Shown one piece after another: positions 1 through 9,490 of a stretch of DNA of 64,000 nucleotides; the stretch's first letter is position 1, and each line of letters starts with the position of its first letter. The notes under the pieces were generated by a model, which was not told where the DNA came from, did not search any database, and saw only the letters and a list, made by a program, of their open reading frames with translations. The stretch lies in NCBI GenBank assembly GCA_030407315.1, contig JALQPE010000342.1, forward strand, positions 1 to 64,000, in the 5' to 3' direction. The DNA is from Asparagopsis taxiformis (lineage: Eukaryota > Rhodophyta > Florideophyceae > Bonnemaisoniales > Bonnemaisoniaceae). Position numbers and translations under genes: made by a program.

Positions 1-449
1 CTTCCGTTTTGGACCCAGTACTCGTCTCTGAGATCAACGGCGATCATCAGATACTCAACAAACATCATGCGCCTTTGCAGGCCTGCAATGTCGTTGGATG
101 TCGTCGCTCTCACACGGTCCAGCACAACAGCAGTACTGCTGTTGGTGTCCGCCACGATAGACTCTTCTCGCATAGGAATCGTAACGCCAGGAGGGAAAGA
201 CGCCCTTCTTCATTCCACGTACAATTGCCATGCAGCGGTGCGCTCCATCCAATATCTCCAGTAACGCCTTCTCGAAACCTGCCAGTCACGGGATGAGCTG
301 TGTCATAACCGCTGTTGCGATGCTCTCCATGAGCGCTTCCACATGACTTGCATCAACATCGCGAATCGATACGAATTTGCTGACTTGATTGGGGTCGATG
401 AACACCCATCCGTCGTGCTTTCACCGTGATTGTGGAACGTTCCTTCCAT
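1..449 (-). pseudogene. ParB-like nuclease-domain gene, frameshifted, runs off window start
   Basis: Read on the minus strand, an ATG at 449 opens a protein-like frame (MEGTFHNHGE). After an apparent 1-nt shift near 425 it continues with DGWVFIDPNQVSKF, and after another near 290 with LLEILDGAHRCMAI (LDGAHR at 235-252). A third shift near 205 leads to FPPGVTIPMREES and then an open frame to base 1. The LDGAHR block preceded by a helical stretch resembles the D-G-x-H-R core of ParB/sulfiredoxin-like nucleases. That family match is from memory of the motif, not a search. Three shifts in 450 bp indicate a decayed copy, or indel errors in the assembly. The 3' end is outside the window. The coiled-coil gene upstream lies on the same strand, and no functional link is visible. 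Confidence 0.5.
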
Positions 450-1294
450 GGCGAACAAGGTAGAGTTTATAAGAAAGGGATGTTGGTTGCTGCTTGACCA
501 GGGTGGCGCAAAGCAGCAGAGTTGGTTGTTTAAAACAAAGTGTCAGCGAGTGGTAGCACTTCGGTGGCTGTTTCCCTTTCCACCCCTGTCCGAACCTTTA
601 CAAGATAACTACATCGACTGTTAGCTCAATAATATCAATGTAATACTAAAGTAATACTCAAAATATTTTCCATGCAATTTATTGGGCCCCGTAACATCTC
701 TAAGCGTATCTTTGTAGTCCAATCGTGACTCTTTCCACCTACGTGATAAGGCTACTGTTACCTATGGAGCAACGTTTTCGTTACTGTGGAGACGTATTCA
801 GCGCCGAGCCAGTTACAGCACTTTCCAGCCTGTATCAACCCCGAGACGTTTGGTACACTCATCTACGCTTACCTTGCTGTATTTTCAGTGGTACTACTAC
901 ATGCCAGGAGCTTGAAGACATTGGCTATGAGCTATCTCTCGTCTTGGCTTCAATGCGGATTCAGACACTACCCACCCTCGCTCTCCTCCACCTGCCACCT
1001 GCAGTCCGGAGCAAAAATGATAAAGCACACCTATCCGTAGTTATCCTGTTCCTGGGTATTCCATTCTAGAGCCCTGTGGCCATCAATTTCTAGTAAAGAC
1101 GGATACCCTCGCCCCTTCCTACTTCGACTATTCCAAAGCCTATCTCTGCGCTATTCCTTCGACTTGACACTATCGTCTGACTGGTTTCCTGATGTCTCGT
1201 ATCTATCTACTTCCATCTATCACAAAATTCAACTCAACAGAAATTTTATTTCTTCATTCTTCGTCTACTACACCGAAACTGGTTTCATCCGATA
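450..1294. other. Intergenic, no gene recognised
   Basis: The open frames here are short, low in protein-like character and lack a credible start. I see no repeat or RNA gene. Confidence 0.5.
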
Positions 1295-2819
1295 CTACTC
1301 CCCTTCATTCTCGATTTCATCATCGACGAATACCTTCACATATTCTGCATCTCCTCCGTCCTCTTCCATAGACCTGAAGCTCTCCTCCAGCACTGATTCC
1401 CCCCCATCGTCTACATTCAGTTCTTCATATCTATCACGCGATATAGTCAAAAACCTCCTCATTCATGAACCGACTACTCACCCGCTCCCCGGAAGAAGCA
1501 GTTTCACTGCTTCATTGATTTCCCGGATTTGCGCTCCTTCCACCTCTGTTCCACTTTGAAATTTCAAAATCGTTCGGAACCCGTATGCAAGTATGTAGAT
1601 GAATTGCAAGGAGTATTCTGAACGTCGCAGGAACATGTTCTTATCAGAACATTGCATGTAGGCGACTGCAAAGTTCAGTGCAACCTCTACTAAATTGATC
1701 CTCCTAGTCAAAAACCTCTTGTCCGGTTCTCCAATTATTTGAACTTCGTACTCGACTTTGAATAGCATTTCTTTTCGCACTGCAATGAAGTCGCGAAGAA
1801 TCTTCATATTCTTGTCATCCATTGCTGCACGCTCCGCTGCATTCATTTTCCTCTGCGCCGAGTACAGACTTGGAACTGACTCAATGTCCAGCCCACCGTC
1901 GTGCAATGATGCTCCATTCGGACTGAACCTTGAAACCCACTGTATAGAAAGAATCCAAGATCTCGGATGAACCGGTTTCGCACATGATCTCTGGACTTGT
2001 TCATAAACCCGGTCACTGCCGTCAGTGCCGATTTCGTCACAGTGATGCCTACCTCCTTTCTGTGCAACGGCCCATTGTCACCAACCTTTCTTCGCTTCTG
2101 CTTTCGAGCGGCCCATCACTTCCCTCGGACGTCCCATGCATTCCATCCATGCGAGCAGAGTCCGTTCCGCGAATTGTCTCCTCAATGGTCCCGGTAGTCA
2201 CATACCCCCGCGCCCTCCACCGTTCGATACCTTCCGACGTTCCATTGGAGCTGGAACGGTCTCCTCCCTGTCTGAAAGAATTGTTTTGACACGTATTCTT
2301 GATTAAAGAGGTCACAACTTGGCAGCGCAATTCAATGTGGTTCCGGCCGGCAAGCGTCCTATTGAACACATCCTTTCGCTCATTGCTCTGCCTGGCGAAC
2401 ATCAGCGTATTGATTAGCTGGCATCCGTTGAAATGCCTATCCCTCTTATCCACCATTGCCTTCGTGTACGTTGGAACAACAGCACACAGCACAGCACACA
2501 CCATTTCGAACGTGAACGATTTCTCCGCGTCCTGCGCAATGCGGAGACGTTCCCTGTCCTTCTCGGAGGCGATCTTCTTCGGATGTCCTTGTCCCTGGCT
2601 CAGAAGCCCATCGACGATGCTCTTGACCTCCTGCATATCGGTGTTTAGCATGGAGACAGTCTTGGCGACATTTCCGAGAGTCTCGCGTAATTGAATGGTG
2701 CTCTTCTCGACGGCATCCATTTTATCACTCAGGGCTTTCAACTCTGCAGTGATGTTCGAAAAGCCCTCACGCGTTATTTCGGAAAATGCGGCGATGCTTA
2801 CGGAGGTTTCGGGATTCAT
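1295..2819 (-). CDS. Spliced unknown gene with N-terminal coiled coil and acidic C-terminus
   Basis: The start is taken as the ATG at 2819 (MNPETSVSIAAF); the open frame reaches 2876 only with a non-ATG codon. Exon 1 encodes a heptad-like helix (residues about 10-70: ITREGFSNITAELKALSDKM) followed by a basic helix. Its 3' border is not resolved; several GT donors lie between 2290 and 2055, and the Ser/Gly/Arg-rich translation there may be intronic. The next exon runs 1939-1482, after a CTATACAG acceptor. It encodes a helical segment (AAMDDKNMKILRDFIAVRKE, then RINLVEVALNFAVAYMQ). The last exon, 1430-1295, gives an Asp/Glu-rich tail (DDGGESVLEESF to DDEIENEGE, then TAG). Joining 1482 to 1430 keeps the frame. 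No family is recognised. It could be a host gene or part of a DNA transposon. Confidence 0.55.
1431..1481 (-). other. 51-nt intron of the coiled-coil gene
   Basis: On the minus strand the sequence is GTGAGTAGTC...CGTGATAG. Reading through gives a stop 2 codons after the donor. Removing it fuses LLPGSG to YEELNVDD in frame and yields an uninterrupted 45-codon tail. This is the clearest splice event in the window. Confidence 0.7.
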
Positions 2820-3339
2820 CTTGACCTTGCAATTGGAGTTTGCTAAAAGGAGATTGCTTTGAAGGAAGGATGTCACGCTTAGTACAGCAGTGTTGTAGCA
2901 AATATCATTTCAGTGGATGCATCCATCCTGGTCTACTCTACATAATAATAAGCTTCCCAGTGCTCCGTAACGTTTATTTTTCATAATTTAGTGGTGGATG
3001 GTGCGTATTCTTTCCTTTGCCACCACCCACGTCCTGTGCATACCACACCTCGCTACCAGACTGACGTCTCCTACTAGACACTTTCAATGCAAAGATAGAT
3101 AGGTATAATTTGAAATGCTAAACTCAACATATTATAGCTACTCTGTACATTCTCTCCTTACGGTGAGACAAACCAGATATGTTCTGTTCTCCCAATCTTC
3201 CTTTCTACAACTTCCTATTCAGCATCTAGCTTCCCCGCACCCAACTATCTGTAAAGCACCATCACAATTAATATAGTCGTATACCACACACCATTCCAAT
3301 ATTTACCTTCACACCAACACTATGCTCCATATTTCCTCT
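2820..3339. other. Intergenic upstream of the coiled-coil gene
   Basis: AT-rich, with no protein-like frame seen. It would contain the promoter of the minus-strand gene at 1295-2819, but I cannot point to a specific element. Confidence 0.4.
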
Positions 3340-3712
3340 AAGTCCACTCCACCAGACAGTGTTGTCAAACAATGCACGGTACTACCCGCAGACAATACAA
3401 TTTGCTATCTACACTACTGTCTACAGATTTCCCCAGACAGTGCAGTAATACAGTACAATGTATTGTCTCAGACAGTAAAATGTACTGTCTGCACATACTG
3501 TCTGGCGGCAACACTTCCGGACAGTAAAATTTACTGTTCTGGACAGTAAATTTTACTGTTTTTGGTACTGTCCAGATTTCGTGCCAGTTTACTGCTGCAG
3601 CAGTATTCTGAAATTTCCAGACAGTAAATTTTACTGTCTCCGCGCACTGTCTTGGCCAGACAGTAATTTTTACTGTCTCAGACAGTAAATTTACTGTCTG
3701 TTTTCATTCTCA
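3340..3712. repeat. Cluster of short ACAGTAAA/TTTACTGT palindromes
   Basis: About fifteen copies of CAGACAGT or its complement ACTGTCTG occur in 370 bp. Many are paired as head-to-head palindromes, such as CAGACAGTAAATTTACTGTC, GGACAGTAAATTTTACTG and CAGACAGTAATTTTTACTGTC. The block ends with CAACACCGTAGTG. The same palindrome type followed by the same CAACACCGTAGTG occurs at 29308-29370, so this is a dispersed repeat family. Its DNA could extrude small hairpins. No coding capacity. Confidence 0.7.
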
Positions 3713-4838
3713 ACACCGTAGTGAGAAATATCAGTAGTGGGGTATTCTAAAAATTATATTGCGCCGGGCCGTGTCTATCCAGATGATGGAATGATTTGGC
3801 AATCTGATTTGCTATATTGCTCACAACACTTGGCATATTTTTTTTCATATTTCCTAGGAATGGCCCATCTCACCAGGACTATTCCTATACAGCAAATGGC
3901 CGTACACATCATCTTTTGCTGCTAATAGCAGGAATTTCTGAAAGGTTTCGCCCCACCTTCCCCTCCGATACCAATATTACCGTGACAGGTCTGAGTATCT
4001 TTCACACCGAAAAACCATTCTCATTTCCCCATTGCAATGCCATTTTTCAGTAAACAGCGCAGCTACCAGGTTCTTTCATCCCTTAATACATTCCATATCC
4101 TACATTACCACCTTAGAGTACATTCCTACCCACTGCAACTTAGACGATAAACAATGCTATATTAGAAATAGAAACTCAGACCGAAAGAACATTATTATGC
4201 TTGAACGGTGCACAAAGCAGGCCTGCCGAAAAGTAGTACGTCGTACTGTTCTCAAACTACAGAAGCTTGATTCGATTTTTGTACAACTAAATGGTGTTAC
4301 AGGTTCGGGCAATAGCATGCAACTTGATACAATAAATTGTGACATTACATTATGACTCCATTCAATGAACAGAATATGTTCTACGAACATGTGGAATAAT
4401 AACGGGAGCAGATAATGAATCGTTCACACAAGAGTATTCGGATTAGAGATCAGACAGATAACATGTCCTTTCCACAGTCATTGCTGGTTGAACTACGACT
4501 GGCACGCTGGAATACTTCAATTCAGAGAGTTCCGGGCGTCCAATGAGATCGATGGATTCAAGGCTCATAATTCAAGAATACATCTCGTTCCGAAAAGTAC
4601 AGAAAGCGCTCATTTGTGACATATTTACATCCTGAACGTTTATAACTGATTAGAAGCTGGTTCCCGTTCTGGTATAAAGCAGGACATGTGCTGCAAGTCC
4701 CCGACACTTTCGCCCCATACCACCTCCATCAAAATGACCGAAATCATCAGGATCTTAAAATAGGACCGACTGTCTTTCGCGATGAAAGGACAGGGCCTCC
4801 TATCAGGAAGAGAAATCTGAAAAGGGCAAACAAAAATA
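3713..4838. other. Intergenic, no gene recognised
   Basis: A plus-strand frame ending near 4355 contains a basic stretch (CTKQACRKVVRR) but lacks a convincing start. I do not call it. No repeats seen. Confidence 0.4.
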
Positions 4839-4961
4839 ATGCGAAAAAGTTTCGAAGATGGAGAATTGCACAAGGTACAATGCTGTTCCCGGCGCTGCTT
4901 CGAAATTGCAGCCAGCGAAGATCTAGTAAGGGACTCATTTCGAGTCGTTGAGTATGATCGT
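4839..4961 (+). pseudogene. 5' part of an unknown ORF split by the Ty3-A insertion
   Basis: From the ATG at 4839 the frame encodes a Cys-containing segment (LHKVQCCSRRCFEIAASEDL, then RVVEYDR) that runs straight into the Ty3-A LTR. If one ATCGT copy and the element are removed, the frame continues on the right side at 18434. It meets one TGA and then stays open to 18751. The product is not recognised; a transposase fragment is possible. Confidence 0.35.
4957..4961. other. Target-site duplication ATCGT, left copy
   Basis: ATCGT directly precedes the LTR at 4962 and recurs at 18429-18433 directly after the other LTR. This fixes both ends of Ty3-A. Confidence 0.9.
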
Positions 4962-5620
4962 TGTGGAACCACGTTAGTTCTAGATAGCTGGTACGAGCTA
5001 CGGACACGCTGTCCTTACGAAACGAAACGAGCAGTCCACCCGCTGGTGTTTGACTGTATTGTTAGAACGGTAGAAGGTAGAGTGGTTAGCGAGTAGACAC
5101 GAGCGTCACGACGCAACAATCCACGCGAGGATTACGTTAGCAAACGAGGTGGTACGTCACCGGAGGCGCTCTCAACCAAGCCCGGAGGCACTACACGCAA
5201 TCAGCCTTACGTGCGGCGATGGGTAGGGAGTACGCAGCTCGACGGAGACGAAGCCTCGTTAGGCAAAACGTAAACGTAAAACGTAGAAGTCAGTCGTAGA
5301 CTAGAGCCGTTGCTCGATCGTTGTCTTGTCCCCTTTCCCTCCCGGCACGATGCCAATACCTATATGGCCACGATGGCATCGCTTTACAGTGTAAACACTG
5401 CTCGTAACGTCCCCGAATGGGAAAGGACCTTGTGGGTCACACGTAGGGACCCGTTGGTCCGTTGGCCGTTGCCAGTACGTTCGTTGCACACGTGTGCCGG
5501 TTGCGCGCGCGCATGCGCCAGCAATGTTCGTGCATTGCTGTCGCCGGTCGTGTCCGCCGAAATTCGAATTCCGCGGAAAACGTAAATATTTGCAATTTCG
5601 GAATTGCCACGTATACTACA
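4962..5620 (-). repeat. Ty3-A 3' LTR
   Basis: A 659-bp copy of 17770-18428. Read on the minus strand it starts TGTAGTATACGTGG and ends GGTTCCACA. A copy lacking its last 183 bp (element sense) sits at 29613-30090. Confidence 0.95.
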
Positions 5621-5640
5621 CAGCCCCACCCCCACACGTG
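5621..5640 (-). promoter_or_regulatory. Ty3-A polypurine tract
   Basis: On the minus strand GTGGGGGTGGGGCTG directly abuts the 3' LTR (TGTAGT). This is the expected place and composition for the plus-strand DNA primer of reverse transcription. Confidence 0.75.
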
Positions 5641-6000
5641 GACGTCCCGGCCACGCGAGGCCCGTCAGGACGCGCCTGAGACACGGGGCCGTGGCGCCTT
5701 TTCGGGTACAACTGCGGACGTGGCAGTTGTCCCGAAAAATCTCGTTGAAACGTACATGGCCCGGTTGGCTGATCGAATCGCCACGGCGCCGGAGCGCGCG
5801 CGTGCGCTCCGGCTCTTTCGTAATCATCGCGGCCCGCCCGTTGGCGTCGTACGTCAATGCCTCGCTTAGGCGTTTTCCTGCAACGGATGCAGTGTCCAAT
5901 TCCACCACGCGGGTGTGCTTCAATTCAGCGCGATACGAGCGCAGGCCGCGGCCTTTTCGTGAATCTGCCAGCGGGCATGTCGACAACGGTCGTCCGAAGG

Positions 6001-6009
6001 ATATTTAAG
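6001..6009 (+). promoter_or_regulatory. TATA-like box for the antisense gene
   Basis: ATATTTAAG in a GC-rich setting, about 205 bp before the ATG at 6215 and 410 bp before the ATG of the long ORF. It is the only TATA-like site I see in this interval on the plus strand. A role in antisense transcription is inference. Confidence 0.4.
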
Positions 6010-6214
6010 CGGCGGCTTAACGTGATAGCGATCGTCGCTCACCCTTCCTCTCACCATCGTCATCCAGGCCGTTGCCTTTCGTTCTCCCTTATCCTCTTCC
6101 CCGCTGGGTACTACTACCTCCGTTCCTTTCGTTCTCTTGTTCCGTTTAGCCCGCGTGGCTCTCGTCGTCGTGCTCGTTGCACTCGTCGTAATTATCGTGT
6201 ACAGCGTAACCACG

Positions 6215-6448
6215 ATGGTTACGACTCGTAGTACCGATGCTAACACCCCGCGGCCCGCCGGCTCTGCTGGAGGTGGAGCGAGAACCCTTCGCAGGGCGCT
6301 CCCTCCCTCGTCGGGGCCGGTGCGCCGCCAGCGACGGAAGCGTCCGTCGCGCCCGCCCCATCCGTTAGGGCGGGAGAAGCCGTTGCTTCGCAGGCCGTCG
6401 CCTCTTCGTCTCGCCCGATGGCTCCGTCTCGCCTGGTGGCTTCCGTGA
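6215..6448 (+). other. Leader ORF starting MVTTRS, overlapping the antisense ORF
   Basis: An ATG at 6215 opens MVTTRSTDANTPRPAG, a start very like the Gag start of Ty3-C (MVTTRSAATKDP). It turns into an Arg-rich string and stops at 6448. The neighbouring frame is open from 6244 and has natural-looking Ala/Pro/Ser content (GAPPATEASVAPAP) before the first ATG of the long ORF at 6418. A single frame change between 6244 and 6310 would give a product starting MVTTRS. It could be programmed, an old indel or an assembly error. Confidence 0.35.
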
Positions 6449-8442
6449 CGCCTGCCGAGGCTGCTAGGGCCGTCGCCCCACGTGATGATGACGCAACGGC
6501 GTCCGACTCGGGGAATTCGTCACCCGTCATTCCGGATGCCGCGGCCCCGTCGACGGGTGTAGCCGCGATGGCAGCGGCCGCTCGTTCGCGTCGTGCTGTG
6601 GCGGCGGCCCGCACGGGCGTGCCTCGTCGTGATGGCTCGCCGCGTTCTCCTCGCCAGGACCCCTCGCCGGAGGGTGGTGACCCCGTTGGGACAGTCGGCA
6701 CCGCCTCACGTGGCGGTGCGGCGCTAAACGTAGGCGTCCTGACCCACGCGTGGGCTGCGTTGCCCCGCGTGGGTATCACGGATGACGATCTCGCCACGTT
6801 GGCCAGAGATCGTCTGGACGCCCGCGCGGTCGTCGACTATATGCGTTCCGCCGAAGATACGTGGGGGCGAGCAGCCGGGCGTCGTTTCGCCAACGGGCCG
6901 CCGGGATCGGAACGTTACCAGATCCCGGCGTCGATACGTTGCGACCGCTCGTGGTTGCGTGACGTCAACGACGCGATCTACGTCGACCGTATGGACGCAT
7001 ACTTATGGAAGGGGACGCCCGAGGAACCGCCGTTCATCTCGGTGTCGTCCGTATTCGTATGTCCGCGGACACTTTCCGAAAGGCAACGTGCCGAATGGAA
7101 GACTGCTCTTTCGTTGAGCGTCATCTCCAAAAGCGTCGTGTCGTACGATGACCACTTCGCTCTCCGCCACGTGAACGCGGACGACTATCGTGTGTCGCAC
7201 GCGTCAGCTCCGTGGGTCGTCCCGAGCGAGCTCTACTTCCCGCCGTTGCCGGAAGTAGTAGAGGAGTTTCCGTACCCCCGTGGGTCGTCCACGTTATTAC
7301 CACGCGTGGTACATTATTTCACCGATGCCGTGAAGGACGCGCCTGCCCCCGTGAAGGAACGTTTCCTCATGGCCGTGGACATCGAACACGCAGCGATGCT
7401 CGCGTGCTCGCTGTTCGTGGAACGTCGTGTGTTCGGGCGCGCGTGCCTACTGCCGGAGTCCACGTTGGACTTCCTGGCCGATTACGAGATGCTTCGTGCA
7501 ATCCCGGTGGACGGTTCCGACACGTTTGTCTCCGTTACCAGCGCGTTGGCTGAGGTTCGCGGCGCCCTTGCGTTGGGGCCGGAGTATCGGGTTATACGTC
7601 CCGATTACGCAAGCGGCGATAACCAGGAGTTCGTCTCCGTTCGTAGCGATGGGGCTTACGTGCCGCGGGTCGCTTCCCGTTCCGAACGCCGTCGTGGCAA
7701 TCGTGCCGGTTATTTCGGCGGCCTCGGGGGCAACGAGCGCCCCCGAGGGACGCGTTCTGGCCGTCGTGGCCATCAAAACGAAGCGCCGCGTGCGCCGGAT
7801 CCTCGAGAGGTCGTGCCACGCGAGGCTACGGGAGGGGGCAACGTTGCCCAGGTCGGTCGTCCGAGTGTGGCCACGCCGGCCGAACGCGCGCCACGCTTCG
7901 TTAGCCTGGACGACCGCGTCTCCGATGAGGATGCCCGTCGGCTTCTCGGTACGTCGATGTCCGCTCCGCCTCGTGCGGACGGCTGGGTTATCCGTTCCCT
8001 CATCTCGTCCGTGGCTCGCGCAGCCGAAGAGTTCAGGGCCCAGACGTTGGACCTGACTGCCCGCTTGGCAACGGAACGCGCGATTTCCGAGCGTCTCGCC
8101 GCGGCGACTCGTAGTTACGCGCCGCCCGTTGGCGTTCGTAATGAACCGTACGGTTACGCGAGTGGCGGCGGCTTCGGCGACCCCGTCGGGTATGGTCACG
8201 CAGCGGCGTACCTGCCACGCGACCCCGCTCCGGCGCGCCCTTCGGATACGCGCAGTCACGGGACTGCGGATCCTTACGCTAGGGATCCCGCGTCTCGTCG
8301 CGAGCGAGCCCCCGTGGTCACGCAGACCGTCGATCCGTACGCGCCGGGCTTCGTTCAGCCCAGTCGCAGCCGCAGCCACGATAGCCGCGGCGAAGGCCCT
8401 GGTCCGTATGACCCTGCGGGCAAGCGTTCTCGTCGCTACTAG
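6418..8442 (+). CDS. Antisense ORF of Ty3-A, 674 aa, unknown family
   Basis: An uninterrupted frame on the strand opposite gag-pol, between pol and the 3' LTR. It has the same ACGT/CGT-rich composition as the rest of Ty3-A, so it belongs to the element and is not a later insertion. N-terminus: Ala/Pro/Ser-rich and probably disordered (residues 1-100). Middle (about 105-400): mixed, folded-looking, with segments such as WKTALSLSVISKSVVSYDDH and FLMAVDIEHAAMLACSLFVE. Residues about 421-455 are Arg/Gly-rich (RSERRRGNRAGYFGGLGG), like RNA-binding RGG regions. The C-terminus has repeated DPYA, Arg/Ser pairs and a basic end (GKRSRRY) that could be a nuclear signal. No retroviral enzyme motif is present. 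Role unknown: an RNA-binding accessory or Gag-like protein are the main options. The start is the first ATG; a longer form through 6215 is possible. Confidence 0.75.
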   Translation: MAPSRLVASVTPAEAARAVAPRDDDATASDSGNSSPVIPDAAAPSTGVAAMAAAARSRRAVAAARTGVPRRDGSPRSPRQDPSPEGGDPVGTVGTASRGGAALNVGVLTHAWAALPRVGITDDDLATLARDRLDARAVVDYMRSAEDTWGRAAGRRFANGPPGSERYQIPASIRCDRSWLRDVNDAIYVDRMDAYLWKGTPEEPPFISVSSVFVCPRTLSERQRAEWKTALSLSVISKSVVSYDDHFALRHVNADDYRVSHASAPWVVPSELYFPPLPEVVEEFPYPRGSSTLLPRVVHYFTDAVKDAPAPVKERFLMAVDIEHAAMLACSLFVERRVFGRACLLPESTLDFLADYEMLRAIPVDGSDTFVSVTSALAEVRGALALGPEYRVIRPDYASGDNQEFVSVRSDGAYVPRVASRSERRRGNRAGYFGGLGGNERPRGTRSGRRGHQNEAPRAPDPREVVPREATGGGNVAQVGRPSVATPAERAPRFVSLDDRVSDEDARRLLGTSMSAPPRADGWVIRSLISSVARAAEEFRAQTLDLTARLATERAISERLAAATRSYAPPVGVRNEPYGYASGGGFGDPVGYGHAAAYLPRDPAPARPSDTRSHGTADPYARDPASRRERAPVVTQTVDPYAPGFVQPSRSRSHDSRGEGPGPYDPAGKRSRRY

Positions 8443-8579
8443 GTCGTTCCTAGGTTAGTTCGTAGGCCACGTCGGCTCTAGCATCGTATTGCTTCGTAAA
8501 CTTCGTCTTGTTTCTTTGCGTAATCGCATGGCTCCGTTGAGCTTCGTAATTTGCGCTTGGCAGGTCGTCTGCAGCAGAG

Positions 8580-8624
8580 GAGGGGTTTAGCGTTAAGCCC
8601 CTCCCCACAATTTTTTTGTTGTGG
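8580..8624 (+). terminator. Double hairpin with T-run after the antisense ORF
   Basis: Two adjacent inverted repeats start 138 bp after the stop codon. GAGGGG (8580-8585) pairs with CCCCTC (8598-8603), extended by TTTA/TAAG. CCACAA (8605-8610) pairs with TTGTGG (8619-8624) around a T-rich loop. The position suggests an RNA-stabilising or 3'-processing role for the plus-strand transcript. This is inference. Confidence 0.4.
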
Positions 8625-8788
8625 CGTCTACCCCGTCGGGTGTCGTAAGGCTTACGTAGCCCGTGTTCGAGTTCGCGGCGGCGCGTGCCCGTTGGCAGGT
8701 TCGTAACACACGCAATTATTCGGCAAAGCGGCGGCGCGTAGCGGCGGCTTTTCACTGCGAGTGGTACGTTAACCTCGATCTTAGAGCC

Positions 8789-9490
8789 CGTTGGCGTGCG
8801 TATCATTTAGTAACTAACTCGGAAATCGTTTCCGCCGTCGTTTCTCGTTCGGATAACCCCGTCGGGTGTCGATTTCGTTGAGCATTCGAGCTCCTTAGCG
8901 CGTAGCACATCGGTGCCAATTTTAATTTGCTCCGATGAGCTGGGCGAAAATTTCGTCGAACGTCAGACCGACGCGCGTGTGAGTCGGTTTGACGTTCTAC
9001 GCCGTGGCGTGTACGCAGTAATTCGTCGCAGTACGTTGCGGTTTCGTTGACGACGTGGTGGCCGGCGGGCTTGGCTTTTCGTATAGCCGTTGACGTCATT
9101 AGCGCCGTCGCGCTTCGCGTTGCCGCGGCTTCACGTTGGCCAGTGGCGTTATCATTTTGTAACTATCTCGGAATTCGTTTCCGCCGTCGTTCCTCGTGCG
9201 GATAACCCCGTCGGGTGTCGAATTCCGTTGAGCATTCGAGCTCTCTGGCACGTAGCACGTCGGTGCCAATTTTAATTCGCTCCGGTGAGCTGGACGGAAA
9301 ATTCGCTAAGCGTCAGGCCGACTCGCGCGTGAGTTGGCTTGACGTTTCACGCCGTTGCGTGTACGCGGCAGTGCGTCGTGGTGCGTCGCGGTTCCGTAGA
9401 CAACGTTTTTGCCGGCGGGCTTGGCTTTTCGTATAGCCGTTAACACCGTTAGCGCCGTCGCGCTTCACGTTCCCGCGGCTTCACGTTAGC
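8789..9490. repeat. Two tandem ~350-bp units in the Ty3-A noncoding tail
   Basis: The segment from about 8789 (TATCATTTAGTAACTA at 8801) recurs from about 9134 (TATCATTTTGTAACTA at 9150) with a period of 349-350 bp, and a short third start lies at 9475. Shared landmarks include GATAACCCCGTCGGGTGTCG, GAGCATTCGAGCTC, GGTGCCAATTTTAATT and GGCTTGGCTTTTCGTATAGCC. Copies differ at about one base in ten, so the duplication is older than the present insertion. No coding frame is preserved between units. ACCCCGTCGGGTGTCG occurs a third time, near 8630. Confidence 0.85.

Noticed and set aside
1164..1559. 131-codon Ser/Thr-rich plus-strand frame
   Set aside because: It is the reverse of the acidic C-terminal exon at 1295-1430 plus its intron. 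The minus-strand splice junction explains the sequence better.
4640..4972. 110-codon minus-strand frame at the left edge of Ty3-A
   Set aside because: It crosses the LTR border and competes with the more protein-like plus-strand frame that continues across the insertion site.
6137..6214. Hydrophobic segment LARVALVVVLVALVVIIVY before MVTTRS
   Set aside because: No ATG precedes it, only a TTG, and it lies where a 5' untranslated leader is expected.
7447..8379. 310-codon minus-strand frame opposite the antisense ORF
   Set aside because: Arg/Thr-rich shadow of the 6418-8442 ORF, without an independent start or domain.
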